Part shown: piece after piece, positions 49,171 through 58,285 of the stretch
Layout: the number at the start of each line of letters is the position of its first letter
Numbering within the stretch: the stretch's first letter is position 1
DNA from: Gammaproteobacteria bacterium
GTDB taxonomy: Bacteria > Pseudomonadota > Gammaproteobacteria > Acidithiobacillales > Acidithiobacillaceae
DNA length: 64,000 nucleotides
Direction of reading: 5' to 3'
NCBI GenBank assembly: GCA_023381645.1
Contig: JAMCRJ010000013.1
Coordinates: forward strand, 1-64,000
Program-made: the position numbers and the translations under genes
Notes under the pieces: model-generated
Seen by the model: the letters and a program-made list of their open reading frames with translations, nothing else
Databases searched by the model: none
Told to the model about the DNA's origin: nothing

Positions 49171-50274
49171 CTACCTGGGTGATGCCGATTTTCCCGCGAG
49201 CACATTGTTCCAGTCCATGCCCGCTTGTGGAGGAATCAGGATGTCGGTGGCGGCGTCCGGGCGGTATTGCCGCAATCGCTCCTGCAATTTGTGCGCGTAC
49301 TCCAGTCCGGCCTTGTCGTTGTCGGCCAGGATGGCGATGTTCCTGGCCGAGACGGGCGGCACCCAATCGGCCAGCAGGACGCCGTTGAGCGCGGCCATGA
49401 CGGGCAGGATGGCACCCTTGCGCCGGGTGAGGGTATGCGCGGCCAGAACCGTCTCGATGCCCTCGCCAATGCCGATCATCCCGCTTTGCGGGTCCGGGAC
49501 ATGGATGCGCACCGCGCCGCCGTTCAGCCGTTCCACGCATTTCTTGAGAAACTTGGCATTTCCACCGGGAACGTCCGCCTTGCCGGAGCCATCGGGCCGG
49601 ATGAAGGTTTTGTGAATGCCCAGGATTTCATCGTGGAGGTTGGTGATGAGGGCGATCATGGCCGGGCCTTCATGCAGCACCGTGAACCCGCCCTTGCCGT
49701 CCGGGGCGTATTGGGTGAGCCAGCGATGAAAGCGCAAGTGCGCATCGGCGGGAATACTGTCGGTCAGAATCCCGCGACTGGTGAGATAGGTTTCGATAAT
49801 GGTGCCCCGGATCGGGATGCCTTGACTCCAGGTTTCCTTGATGCGGGACAGTTCCTTGCGATGGTTCATTTTGGGAGTCTCCTGCGCGACAGGCTTGGTT
49901 GCTCCGGGAAATACGGGCTTGGCCGACAGGTTTTTTCCCATGCCTACAGTGTCCCGCACCGCCTGGAAGCTCTGGGCGCGGGTCCAGCCATGTATATGCT
50001 CCAGCAGCATGAATCCGTCCCCGGCCAGCAGTTCTCCGCCGCCCTGGGAGCACACGAAGGTGCCATTGCCATCCTTGTCATCGAACCGAAAGCGATCCTT
50101 GCCGCCGCAGCCGGGGCAGGCGCAATGCTTCCCGGTGAGTCTGTGGGCATCGACGCCCAGGGCGGGAAGCAGGGCTTTCCAATGGCCACGCGCCGCTGCC
50201 GCCACATCGGAAAAATCGACAGGCTCCTTGCCGATTTCCTGGTAGCGCCGAGAAAAATCACTCAGGTTGCCCAT
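49171..50274 (-). CDS. P4-type zinc-binding primase with Toprim domain
   Basis: 367 residues. N-terminal zinc region [19 protein letters not shown], then a Toprim domain with [14 protein letters not shown] and [12 protein letters not shown]. This is the primase portion seen in P4-like and mobile elements; the helicase domain is missing. It would prime replication or the transferred strand. ATG at 50274. Confidence 0.85.
   Translation of the reverse strand: MGNLSDFSRRYQEIGKEPVDFSDVAAAARGHWKALLPALGVDAHRLTGKHCACPGCGGKDRFRFDDKDGNGTFVCSQGGGELLAGDGFMLLEHIHGWTRAQSFQAVRDTVGMGKNLSAKPVFPGATKPVAQETPKMNHRKELSRIKETWSQGIPIRGTIIETYLTSRGILTDSIPADAHLRFHRWLTQYAPDGKGGFTVLHEGPAMIALITNLHDEILGIHKTFIRPDGSGKADVPGGNAKFLKKCVERLNGGAVRIHVPDPQSGMIGIGEGIETVLAAHTLTRRKGAILPVMAALNGVLLADWVPPVSARNIAILADNDKAGLEYAHKLQERLRQYRPDAATDILIPPQAGMDWNNVLAGKSASPR
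49177..49198 (-). promoter_or_regulatory. Element-wide upstream motif, copy b
   Basis: CGCGGGAAAATCGGCATCAC on the minus strand, 31 nt before dotD and inside the last codons of the upstream primase gene. Confidence 0.55.
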
Positions 50275-50587
50275 TTTCCTTTCCCCCCTGGATGATGACG
50301 GCCAGTGCCTTTACGGCTTCCCGAATCAAACGCTGTTCATCCTCTATCCGGGTCAGTCGCGTGGCGACCTGCCTCAACTCGGTGTCCATGCGGTCCACCA
50401 GCTTGCTCAGGGTACCCTCCAGGCGATTCATGAACTGGTCGGGATCTCGGTAGGTTTTCTCTTGCAGGGCCAAGCCGACATTCATGGCGTCGATGACCGG
50501 CGCAAAAACGGCGGATACTTCCCGTGCCAGGGCCGCGATGCTTTCGGGGTGGCTACTGGCGATACGGCGTTCAATCTCGGTCGTCAT
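50258..50587 (-). CDS. Coiled-coil hypothetical protein
   Basis: 109 residues, helical, [21 protein letters not shown] then coiled coil. It overlaps the next gene (17 bp) and the upstream gene by ATGA. No family recognised. Confidence 0.6.
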   Translation of the reverse strand: MTTEIERRIASSHPESIAALAREVSAVFAPVIDAMNVGLALQEKTYRDPDQFMNRLEGTLSKLVDRMDTELRQVATRLTRIEDEQRLIREAVKALAVIIQGGKENGQPE

Positions 50588-51060
50588 TCAAAAATCCTCC
50601 GCGACAGTGGGCACAGGCCGCGCACTCGACGATGCGCCTCTATTTCGTGATAACGGGCGACCAACTGATGGTGCATGGCGGGCGGGTAGTAGTCCTTGCC
50701 GTACAGTTGCCCTTGCAGGGCCTCGGCTTCCGCGTTCAGGCGCTTTTCCGCTTCCACGACGCGCAGGACGTGCGGCGCGTAGGATGGCGATTCCAGGACG
50801 GCGGACAGGGCCACAGGGATATCCTGCAAGCCGACGATCTCCCAGGACTCGTCATTCCGGGGGTTGCGGGGCCGAAAATCGCCCCCATGCGCAAAGACTT
50901 CCCATACCCTTTCCCGCAAATCCGATGGCATCATTGAGCGCTCTTTGGGCGCGGCCCGAACCGCAGCAGCCATCGCTCCGCCTGTCTTTTCTCCTGGGGA
51001 ATCTTTCTGTCCCGCAAGGCCGACAGCACTAGGGACCAGTAGGCTTTCTTGGTCATACAT
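50584..51060 (-). CDS. Hypothetical protein
   Basis: 158 residues; [21 protein letters not shown] and a coiled C-terminus. ATG 51060 with AGGAG, preceded at 51087-51108 by the element motif. No family recognised. Confidence 0.6.
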   Translation of the reverse strand: MYDQESLLVPSAVGLAGQKDSPGEKTGGAMAAAVRAAPKERSMMPSDLRERVWEVFAHGGDFRPRNPRNDESWEIVGLQDIPVALSAVLESPSYAPHVLRVVEAEKRLNAEAEALQGQLYGKDYYPPAMHHQLVARYHEIEAHRRVRGLCPLSRRIFE

Positions 51061-51086
51061 ACGTTCTCCTTTTATCTGTACCACCG

Positions 51087-51108
51087 GGGTGGTGCCGATT
51101 TTCAGGGG
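51087..51108 (-). promoter_or_regulatory. Element-wide upstream motif, copy c
   Basis: GAAAATCGGCACCACCC on the minus strand, 26 nt before ATG 51060. Confidence 0.55.
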
Positions 51109-51437
51109 AGCAGCGACAGTTGTGCCTTGTTTTTTCTGGGCGCAGCCACAACGGAAACAGGCTTTGGCGCGGGCGCGGGCGCGGATACAACGGCGGGGGC
51201 AGGGGCAGGGGCAGGGGCAGGGGCAGGGGTCTGCATTGCCGCCTGCCGGATCTCGGTCTGATCGTCCCGCAGGTGGAAGTTCATCAGGGACGCTTCAGTC
51301 ATGTCTCGCGCCCACGGCCCCGCCAGATGGTCTTGTGGCTGCATGGCAAGAAAATGGTGGTACCACGCGGCATAGGCCGTGATCCAGGCGTCGCGGCCCT
51401 CCAGGACTGCGGGAAGATTCAGGGTTTGATGGCCCAT
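51102..51437 (-). CDS. Hypothetical protein with Pro-Ala tail
   Basis: 111 residues. N-terminal 60 residues unrecognised; then (Pro-Ala) repeats and a basic tail. The repeats come from a GGGGCA hexamer array at about 51196-51229. Weak ribosome site; overlaps the upstream gene by 19 bp. Confidence 0.6.
   Translation of the reverse strand: MGHQTLNLPAVLEGRDAWITAYAAWYHHFLAMQPQDHLAGPWARDMTEASLMNFHLRDDQTEIRQAAMQTPAPAPAPAPAPAVVSAPAPAPKPVSVVAAPRKNKAQLSLLP
51196..51229. repeat. GGGGCA hexanucleotide tandem repeat
   Basis: About five and a half units, coding alternating Pro and Ala on the minus strand; copy number change keeps frame. Confidence 0.7.
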
Positions 51438-51901
51438 GTGCGCTTGATCCCGTCTAAAGGCTCATCTTCCAGTTCCAGGTGAACAGAGGCGGCGTATAGC
51501 GCATCACGCACCTTGAGCAATCGGTCGCGGTCTTTTTGCATGTTCGCCCGCTCTTTTTCGACTTCCGCCAGAGTAGCGGCCACGTCCTGCATCATTTTTT
51601 GCCCCTGCTCGATCCATTCCTTCCCGAACTGCAACCATTCCGCGAAGGATTGCTCCAGATCGCGCAACGGGCTTGATGCAAGTGACGGTTCCGGGGAATC
51701 CATCCCTTTCGTTACTGGATCGCTCATTATCCAGACTCCTTCTCTCAGGTGAATGGCCCCCCTTTCCGCCAGAGCTTTCAGGTCGAAACTCATGCCGATC
51801 CGGGAAGCCTCCGGCATCGCCGTTTGATAGGCTTCCCATAGCTGGCCCGGTGTGCAAGGTTCCGCTGCCAGCATCGACCGAATGACCGCCATGCCGTCCA
51901 T
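51419..51901 (-). CDS. Hypothetical protein with coiled coil
   Basis: 160 residues. N-terminal winged-helix-like stretch (PGQLWEAYQTAMPEASRIGM ...LAERGAIHL) and a C-terminal coiled coil. Starts 5 bp after the lipoprotein stop. The first part may bind DNA; not certain. Confidence 0.6.
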   Translation of the reverse strand: MDGMAVIRSMLAAEPCTPGQLWEAYQTAMPEASRIGMSFDLKALAERGAIHLREGVWIMSDPVTKGMDSPEPSLASSPLRDLEQSFAEWLQFGKEWIEQGQKMMQDVAATLAEVEKERANMQKDRDRLLKVRDALYAASVHLELEDEPLDGIKRTWAIKP

Positions 51902-51906
51902 CAGGA

Positions 51907-52227
51907 TCAGTTATCGGGGACGCAGGTGTATCCGGCAGGGCAGGGCGGATTGTTGGCGGGCGGCGCGTAGTAGCCGGGGGGGGGTGTGGGGGCGGACTGT
52001 GGACCGGAGTGCGCCACTCCATAGCCCGCCAATCCTCCGACGCCCGCGCCGATGGCGGCCCCGGCCAAGGGAGATCCGGTCTGGTTGCCGATCACGGCCC
52101 CGGCCAGCGCTCCCAGGAGCGCCCCGCCGCCCGTATCCGCCGTTGTCGCATTGCTGGCATAGGGATTGTTGGCGCAGCCCGCCAGGGCCAGCGCACCGAT
52201 CAAAAGAAAAGCCTGAGTTTTACGCAT
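51907..52227 (-). CDS. Glycine-zipper lipoprotein
   Basis: 106 residues. Lipobox LALAGC, then a glycine-zipper segment with GxxxG repeats (GALLGALAGAVIGNQTG) and a Pro-rich tail. SlyB/OsmB-like outer-membrane-associated lipoproteins have this design. ATG 52227. Confidence 0.75.
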   Translation of the reverse strand: MRKTQAFLLIGALALAGCANNPYASNATTADTGGGALLGALAGAVIGNQTGSPLAGAAIGAGVGGLAGYGVAHSGPQSAPTPPPGYYAPPANNPPCPAGYTCVPDN

Positions 52228-52333
52228 GACGGTTCTCCTTGGCTTTTTGAGGGCGAGCGGTGCGAACGATTCCAATCCCTGCCGCTACGGTCAAAAACAC
52301 ACTACAACCCACGAGTATCCAGTTCCAGATCAT
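52220..52333 (-). CDS. Small single-pass membrane protein
   Basis: 37 residues, MIWNWILVGCSVFLTVAAG then a basic tail. ATG 52333 with GGGAG, element motif upstream. Overlaps the lipoprotein start by 8 bp. Confidence 0.5.
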   Translation of the reverse strand: MIWNWILVGCSVFLTVAAGIGIVRTARPQKAKENRHA

Positions 52334-52364
52334 CAAAATCTCCCTATTCGTTTCCTCTCTCCAT

Positions 52365-52384
52365 GGTGATGCCGATTCTGCGGA
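52365..52384 (-). promoter_or_regulatory. Element-wide upstream motif, copy d
   Basis: AGAATCGGCATCACC on the minus strand, 31 nt before ATG 52333. Confidence 0.45.
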
Positions 52385-52549
52385 TCGGGGCGCAACCACC
52401 AGTGCAAACCGAGCAAAACCAGCCATTCCTCGACCTTCACCCCACCTTTCCCGGCCATACCGCGCTTCCAAGACTTGACAAGCGCCCCTATCCTGGTGTA
52501 CTACGCGAACGTAGGCTGGATGACGGCTGTGGAAAGAAGGGGGGTGACT

Positions 52550-52708
52550 ATGAACAACAACGATCATTGGAATCCCTCGCATCCTCTCCATGAGTATTTT
52601 CACGGAGAGTCTCCCCGTCGAGCTAACAATGGGGCGTTTAAACTAAGAATTTCTCCAACGCTTTTGTTCGTTATTGCAGCCTTGGTCGGTGTTTTTTTTC
52701 TCTTTTAG
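52550..52708 (+). CDS. Small membrane protein
   Basis: 52 residues; N-terminus MNNNDHWNPSHPLHEYF, C-terminal membrane helix (LLFVIAALVGVFFLF). GAAGGGGGG upstream. Lone rightward gene, convergent with dotA, sharing the terminator at 52714-52742. Confidence 0.5.
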   Translation: MNNNDHWNPSHPLHEYFHGESPRRANNGAFKLRISPTLLFVIAALVGVFFLF

Positions 52709-52713
52709 TTCAA

Positions 52714-52742
52714 GCAAACCCCACTATCACAGTGGGGTTTGC
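52714..52742. terminator. Bidirectional terminator
   Basis: GCAAACCCCACT and AGTGGGGTTTGC form a perfect 12-bp stem with a 5-base loop between two convergent genes. Confidence 0.75.
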
Positions 52743-52750
52743 TCTGAATC

Positions 52751-54913
52751 TTACATTTTTTCCATCTGTTGATTGTGCTTTGCAGCAATGTTGCTGGCCG
52801 GACTCTTTGCTCCTTCATGCGCCCCTTTCTGCTTCTCCACGACGCCGCCCTCGTTGTACCCACCATGGCTCGCAGAAGCCCATGCCATCACCCTTTCCGG
52901 TAGCAAAAAAACCAATTTGAACGCCTCATAAGCGATTATCACCATCAACGTGGCGTAAACGCCTACCGCACCCACCATATCCAACGGGCCGGTAATACCC
53001 CCGCCTGTATCCTGGCTCGAAACAACCGCTTTGGTAATCATGGATGTCACGAGAGCCGTAAACCCCATAAAGAGCGCATAACCCCCTAATAATCCCAAGA
53101 TCATCAAAAAGGGCCGGACCATGATGGCCAGGGCAATTTTGTAGCCAGTGGTACCCATGCCGACGACCTCATGCCCTTCGGGGTGCATGTGCATGATGCC
53201 CCAGAGGGGAGCCGCGACGATCATCTCGAAGGCCATGAGCAGAAAGCCGAGCAGCCCGGCCACCCACACCATGAAGGGGATGAGCGGTACGACGAAACTC
53301 AGGAAAAAGCCCTCGACGAACAATACCCCGGCTAGAAACAGGAGGATTGGAGTCACGTCATAATAAACCACCTTGGCGGCAGGGTTGCTTGCCTCTCCCG
53401 CTACCGCTTTTTCAACGGTGTTGCCATTGAGTGCTGCCACAGTAGCGGTCAAAAGCGCACTACCCACATAGACAGCGCCACCCGCAAGCTCCATGCCGGT
53501 GCCCAGATTGCGAATGGCGATCAAAGGATTGGCGTTGGTACTGGAAATAGCGCCGATCAGGAGCGGGGTGGCTTGCGCGAACACGCCCCCTATATCGCTA
53601 CTGGCATTTATGGTCGGCTGCACATGCCCAACCAGACTGCCGTTTTGCTTGACGAAGCTGGCGGCGCGAGCCTCTGCATGGTCGATATGCGACGATCCTA
53701 TCTTGCCCAGGGCGCTGCCCATGTTGATGCCGCTGGCATCCCCCAGGCTGTTTGCCGCCCGTTGCGCGACTTCATTCCACTGCACAATATCCCAGAACCA
53801 TTCGCCCGCCGTGGCAAAGCCGTCCGTCTTGGCCGCGCTGACGTATTTCGACACCTGGGCCGCCAGCGCCGTATTTGCCGCATTCTGAATGTCGGTCTGC
53901 ATGGTCGTGTCGTAGGCGTTAATCGCCTTGACGAAATTGGTATCATCGGTTCCCGGCTTTTTCTCGTCGTAGAGATTGGTCGAAATCGGCTTGAGGCTGG
54001 TGATCAGCGTTCCGATGGCCGTTCCATTGTCGGAGCCGATGGTGTTGACCATGCTGGCCCCCATCCCGGTCCCTTCCGCCCCGGAGACGTAAGCCACCTT
54101 GCCGCAGACCGAAGAAGTCAGGCCCAGACTGGTCAGTTTGCCCAGCAATCCCCCACTGTCCGCCGTCCACATATAATCGCTGTATTGGGTGGCGTAGGTG
54201 GCTTCGCCGGGCAAGGGGCTAACGGTTTCCTGATAGCCCTCGAACACATGGGCTGCGGCATCCAGCGGGTTGATCGTGTTTTCCAGGGTCGGCCCGGTCC
54301 GGCTGATCGGATTTGCGCCGGGCCAATAACTATCCGCCGTTTTGTTAATGCCCAATTCGCACACCTGGGAACTGATGATGCCCTCCGCGATTTGCCCGGT
54401 ATTGACCGGGCTGACCACCACAGAGCCTACCGGGTCTTTGGCGATGTACTGGATGCTTTGTGCCCATAAGCCGTCACCCGCGCCGATGCTAAAGGTCAGC
54501 AACCAGATCACGATGCCCTGGGCCGCTGACAGCCCGCCCAGGGAGGGGACGGGCAAAATGAGGGCCGCGCCCGCCGCCGCCTTCATGGGAATCCACATCG
54601 AGGACCATTTCTGTCCCAGGGGTTCGCCCTCATGGGCGGTTTTCATGACGCTGGCCCCGATAACATAGGTGAGCAGCAGCCCGCCCAGGATCAGGACCAG
54701 GGAGTTGATGTCCATGAGGGCCGTGGTGATGTCGCTGACCGTCCCGCTTCCGACGCCGCTGATCTGGTGGATGGCCGAGCCGATGGTGTGCGCCAGGATG
54801 CCCAGAATCATATCATCGCTGGCGGGCTTGGTGCTGAACGTACCGGCGAGACCCGGAACGGACCAGAGCAGCGTCAGCAGCCCGGCCAGGAGATAAGGTA
54901 GACGTTTCCGCAT
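52751..54913 (-). CDS. dotA: DotA/TraY-like transfer membrane protein
   Basis: 720 residues with a signal peptide and several membrane helices (residues about 60-140 and 500-680), separated by a large periplasmic part. DINSLVLILGGLLLTYVIGA and the pattern near LAGVLFVEGFFLSFVVPLIPFMVW fit DotA/TraY. DotA is a polytopic inner-membrane component of type IVB systems. ATG 54913. Confidence 0.82.
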   Translation of the reverse strand: MRKRLPYLLAGLLTLLWSVPGLAGTFSTKPASDDMILGILAHTIGSAIHQISGVGSGTVSDITTALMDINSLVLILGGLLLTYVIGASVMKTAHEGEPLGQKWSSMWIPMKAAAGAALILPVPSLGGLSAAQGIVIWLLTFSIGAGDGLWAQSIQYIAKDPVGSVVVSPVNTGQIAEGIISSQVCELGINKTADSYWPGANPISRTGPTLENTINPLDAAAHVFEGYQETVSPLPGEATYATQYSDYMWTADSGGLLGKLTSLGLTSSVCGKVAYVSGAEGTGMGASMVNTIGSDNGTAIGTLITSLKPISTNLYDEKKPGTDDTNFVKAINAYDTTMQTDIQNAANTALAAQVSKYVSAAKTDGFATAGEWFWDIVQWNEVAQRAANSLGDASGINMGSALGKIGSSHIDHAEARAASFVKQNGSLVGHVQPTINASSDIGGVFAQATPLLIGAISSTNANPLIAIRNLGTGMELAGGAVYVGSALLTATVAALNGNTVEKAVAGEASNPAAKVVYYDVTPILLFLAGVLFVEGFFLSFVVPLIPFMVWVAGLLGFLLMAFEMIVAAPLWGIMHMHPEGHEVVGMGTTGYKIALAIMVRPFLMILGLLGGYALFMGFTALVTSMITKAVVSSQDTGGGITGPLDMVGAVGVYATLMVIIAYEAFKLVFLLPERVMAWASASHGGYNEGGVVEKQKGAHEGAKSPASNIAAKHNQQMEKM

Positions 54914-54943
54914 GGCACAATCCTTCTGTGATGTTACTCCCAT

Positions 54944-54965
54944 GGTGGTGCCGTTTTTCGTAGGC
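54944..54965 (-). promoter_or_regulatory. Element-wide upstream motif, copy e
   Basis: CGAAAAACGGCACCACC on the minus strand, 30 nt before dotA; TCG becomes ACG here. Confidence 0.5.
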
Positions 54966-54971
54966 TAACCG

Positions 54972-55003
54972 CGTGGGGAAACCCCACGGCCTTAGTCGTG
55001 GGG
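54972..55003. other. Alternative hairpins
   Basis: CCCCACG (54982-54988) can pair with CGTGGGG on either side (54972-54978 or 54997-55003), giving two exclusive hairpins. The right one resembles the terminal hairpin of IS200/IS605-type elements, without a transposase. Could be an attenuator for dotA or a remnant. Confidence 0.45.
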
Positions 55004-55019
55004 AGATTCAGAAGCCGGG

Positions 55020-55229
55020 TTATGGCCGCTGCGCGGGCCGTGGCTCAGGGGCAGGGCCACTCAATAGGTCCAGCAAGTCCATCAGGTGCAGGACATGCCC
55101 CAGGGACGGATCGACGAACTCCATGCCGAGTTCATCGTCCACTTCATCGTCGGGTTCCAGTAACAATTCTTGCCGCCGTGCGGCATTTCGCGCAGCTTCC
55201 AGATTCGCCAACGCTTCGTTTGTGTCCAT
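55020..55229 (-). CDS. Small acidic hypothetical protein
   Basis: 69 residues, acidic middle (LEPDDEVDDELGMEF) and Pro-rich tail. No family recognised. Lies between two copies of the element motif. Confidence 0.5.
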   Translation of the reverse strand: MDTNEALANLEAARNAARRQELLLEPDDEVDDELGMEFVDPSLGHVLHLMDLLDLLSGPAPEPRPAQRP

Positions 55230-55359
55230 TATTCTCTCCCGATATGCAAAAGGCTCCAGAGCGGAGCACCGATCACTATTTCAGCGGCTAAAAAAGCCCA
55301 TCCCAACAGGTCAAAACGGTAAAAGACAGACTTTAGACTGTGCTCATTGCGGTAACTCC

Positions 55360-55380
55360 TATGCCGATTTTTACTGCGCG
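55360..55380 (-). promoter_or_regulatory. Element-wide upstream motif, copy f (partial)
   Basis: GTAAAAATCGGCAT on the minus strand, over the stop of the secreted protein gene at 55371; the CACC part is missing and the distance to the next start is long. Confidence 0.35.
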
Positions 55381-56477
55381 GTATCAGTTCCTTGTCGCTC
55401 TACTTCATGCCGCATGACTTCCTGGGTCTGTTGAGCGAGCATGGTGGCCAGCGCCGTTTCCTCATTGGTTTCCATGCGAAACCGTAAATAATCGTGCTGC
55501 AATTTCTCCGCGACCATGAGCAGCCGTTGCTTTTCCACCGATGCGCCATGCAGGCTTTGCAGCTTGAAGTACCACTTGGGATTTCCGTATGTCGCCTGAT
55601 CCTGCCAGGACAACGCCTGATCCAATGAGGCATTATTGGCAATGGCGGGGACGCCCCCCAGATTCTTGCTCAACGTCTTTTGCATCTGTGGCCCGAATCC
55701 GGCAATCGGCGCCCGCATCGCGGCCACTTGCGAAAGGATGGTCTGGGCGACGTTCATCCGCGCTTGCATGGACATTTGCAGTCCGGCCCCGGTTTCTCCC
55801 GTCACGGTCCCGTAATTGGGTTTCTTGAGTTTGGCGACCGGCATGGTGTCAGTCAGGTTGTGAATGATGGCCGCTCGTGCCTGGGCGTCCAGCTTGGCAT
55901 GAATCGGATCGCTGCCAACTTTCGGGGCACTCAGGAGCGTAGACCCGTCGAGATCGGCATTGGGCTTTGGACTGGCCGTTGCAGACGGGCATACGCCTGC
56001 CTGGATCTCCGCCTGGGACGCGAACTGGCCGCAATGGGCCTGATAAGTCACGATGGCCCCAAAGGCCCCCTGGGGAGTCGTGATGGCCCGGTCGGCGCGA
56101 CTGGCCTGGGCCGCGTTGCCACTGACAGGGTTGCCGCTTCCCATTACCCCCTCACTTCCGGCGATGACCGCAGAAAGGCTTTGCTGCCCGGTGCAGCCAT
56201 TGGCCCCGCAGGGCATCCCCGGAGGGGCCTGTTCGTCGGCGTAGGTCTGGCCGCGCGCGTTGGCCTGTAGAACCTTCTGGCCCGCCGTGTTGAAGTCCAG
56301 GGCCAATCCTTCGGTCAAGTCCTTGCGCACGGCGTTGTCCTTCGCTTGCGCCGCCTCGAACAAAGGCACCCAATGATCGAAATACAGATCATTCAGGCCG
56401 GTAGTAAATCCGGTGGCACAGGCGGTTCCCGGTGCAACGATCAACGCCAGCAGGAGACTGCGCAATAATGGTCGCAT
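55371..56477 (-). CDS. Secreted transfer-region protein, paralogue 1
   Basis: 368 residues with a signal peptide. Shares long blocks with the next gene (GLALDFNTA, TYADEQAPPGMPCGANGCTGQQ, PNADLDGSTLLS, ATYGNPKWYFKLQ), so they arose by duplication. Several Cys; periplasmic. No function known; probably a transfer accessory. Confidence 0.7.
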   Translation of the reverse strand: MRPLLRSLLLALIVAPGTACATGFTTGLNDLYFDHWVPLFEAAQAKDNAVRKDLTEGLALDFNTAGQKVLQANARGQTYADEQAPPGMPCGANGCTGQQSLSAVIAGSEGVMGSGNPVSGNAAQASRADRAITTPQGAFGAIVTYQAHCGQFASQAEIQAGVCPSATASPKPNADLDGSTLLSAPKVGSDPIHAKLDAQARAAIIHNLTDTMPVAKLKKPNYGTVTGETGAGLQMSMQARMNVAQTILSQVAAMRAPIAGFGPQMQKTLSKNLGGVPAIANNASLDQALSWQDQATYGNPKWYFKLQSLHGASVEKQRLLMVAEKLQHDYLRFRMETNEETALATMLAQQTQEVMRHEVERQGTDTAQ

Positions 56478-56487
56478 GGCACCCTCC

Positions 56488-57717
56488 TTATTGCGCAGCA
56501 TTGGTACCCTGATTTTGGACTTCCTTGCGCATGACCTGTTGCGTCTGTTGGGCGACCAGGGTGGCCATCAACGCCTCGATATTGGTGCGCTCCCGGAAGG
56601 CAAGATACTGGTACTGCAACTCCTGGGCCTGCATGAGCACCATCTGTTTCTGAATGGCCGCTTTATGCAGGGTTTGCAGCTTGACGTACCACTTCGGGTT
56701 GCCGTAAGTGGCCTTGTCCTCCCAGGCCAACGCCTGATCCAGTGAAGCGTTGGAGGCGATGGGCGGCGTCCCCCCCAAGGACTTGTTGAGCGTCTTTTGC
56801 ACCTGCGGTCCAAAACCCGTAATGGGAGCTTTCATGGCCTCCACCTGGGAAAGCACCGTGCGGGCCAGATTCAGGCGGGCCTGCATCGACATTTGCAGTC
56901 CGGCCTCCGTCTCGCCCTCGACGGTCTTGTAGTTGGGTTTCTTGAGCTTGGCGACCAGCATGGTATCCGTCAGGTTATGGACCAATGCCGCCCGCGCCTG
57001 GGCGTCCAATTTGGGATGCGCCTCGTTATTGGCCGTGCTCGGCACCGAAAGCAGGGTGCTTCCATCCAGATCGGCGTTGGGTTTGACGCTCACTGTGGCC
57101 CCCGGACAGACGCCCGCCGTAATCTCCGCCTGCGAAGCGAATTTGCCGCATTGGGCCTGATAGGTCACGATGGCCCCGAACGCGTCTTGCGGGGTGGTTA
57201 CGGCCTCGTTGGTGGAGTTGACCTGGGCCGCCGCGCCACTGATGGGATTGGCGGACCCCATCACCCCACTACTACCTGCGATGATCGAACTCATCATTTG
57301 CTGGCCGGTGCAACCGTCCGCGCCGCAGGGCATACCGGGCGGGGTCTGTTCATCGGCATAAGTATTGGCGCGAACCTTGGCCTGTTCGATCTTCTGCATG
57401 GCCGTATTCACGTCCAGCGCCAATCCCTGGGTCAAATCCTTGCGCACCGAGTTATTCTTCGATTGCGCAGCCTCGAACAGCGGCACCCAATTATCGAAGT
57501 AGATGATGTCCAGCGCATTGACGATGCCGCTCTCGGCGGCGTTGATGTTTTGCGGGGTGGCGACCTGCCCCTGGGAGTAACCACCAGCGCAGTACCCGGT
57601 TACGGGAACAACCATGGTTCCCGGCCCAATCGGCTGCGATTGCGGCTGTTCCCCCAAAGCCCAGGCCGAATTGCTCAACGCCAGGGCGACCGCCAGAAAA
57701 AGCGTTTTTTTCCACAT
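56488..57717 (-). CDS. Secreted transfer-region protein, paralogue 2
   Basis: 409 residues with a signal peptide (ALSNSAWA). About 60 percent alike to paralogue 1 by eye, with a further N-terminal segment of about 45 residues (YCAGGYSQGQVATP). Upstream of paralogue 1 by 10 bp. ATG 57717. Confidence 0.7.
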   Translation of the reverse strand: MWKKTLFLAVALALSNSAWALGEQPQSQPIGPGTMVVPVTGYCAGGYSQGQVATPQNINAAESGIVNALDIIYFDNWVPLFEAAQSKNNSVRKDLTQGLALDVNTAMQKIEQAKVRANTYADEQTPPGMPCGADGCTGQQMMSSIIAGSSGVMGSANPISGAAAQVNSTNEAVTTPQDAFGAIVTYQAQCGKFASQAEITAGVCPGATVSVKPNADLDGSTLLSVPSTANNEAHPKLDAQARAALVHNLTDTMLVAKLKKPNYKTVEGETEAGLQMSMQARLNLARTVLSQVEAMKAPITGFGPQVQKTLNKSLGGTPPIASNASLDQALAWEDKATYGNPKWYVKLQTLHKAAIQKQMVLMQAQELQYQYLAFRERTNIEALMATLVAQQTQQVMRKEVQNQGTNAAQ

Positions 57718-57727
57718 GGCAAATTCC

Positions 57728-58285
57728 TTATGGCAAGACATTGTTGTACCAGTTGTTGACCTGACTGGCGGCTTCCCCGGTCCCGTTGCTGACGGCGGTA
57801 GTGGCTGCGTTGCTCCAGATATTCGGGCTGCTGTTCTGGAAAGTGATGCCCGAACTGCCACCGCTGTTGCTGGTAATCTGCACCGGATTGAAGCTGCTCA
57901 TGCCCGTCAGTTGAGAGAACTCGTTGGCGGGCAGATTGAAATTCAGCAAACTGTTTCCCTTGGATACCGTATTGCTGATCGCGCTGCTGGCCGCGCTGCA
58001 AGCCGCCTGAAAGACCTCTTTTTCCAGTTGTTGAATGAGGCTCGACACGCTGGAGGGAAACATATCGCTTAGGGAAAAGTTGAGCGCATTACCCAGGCAG
58101 GTATCGCTATTGACCTCGTTTTGGGGATTCGGCGGCGTTGCGACGGCGAGGGTTTCCTGCGCCTGCTTCTGGAAGGTGTTGATGGCGTTCTGGCAGGTCG
58201 GGCAACTTGGATCGCAGGGCGCGGCGGCAGCCGCCACCGGCGCGGCCAGGAGAGCGATGCACAGGGTAAAGGTCATTTTCTTCAT
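57728..58285 (-). CDS. Secreted hypothetical protein
   Basis: 185 residues; signal peptide ending AAAAAP, then CDPSCPTC. The C-terminus is rich in Asn and Ser. Overlaps the zincin gene by ATGA. No family recognised; likely periplasmic, Cys pairs suggest disulfides. Confidence 0.65.
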   Translation of the reverse strand: MKKMTFTLCIALLAAPVAAAAAPCDPSCPTCQNAINTFQKQAQETLAVATPPNPQNEVNSDTCLGNALNFSLSDMFPSSVSSLIQQLEKEVFQAACSAASSAISNTVSKGNSLLNFNLPANEFSQLTGMSSFNPVQITSNSGGSSGITFQNSSPNIWSNAATTAVSNGTGEAASQVNNWYNNVLP

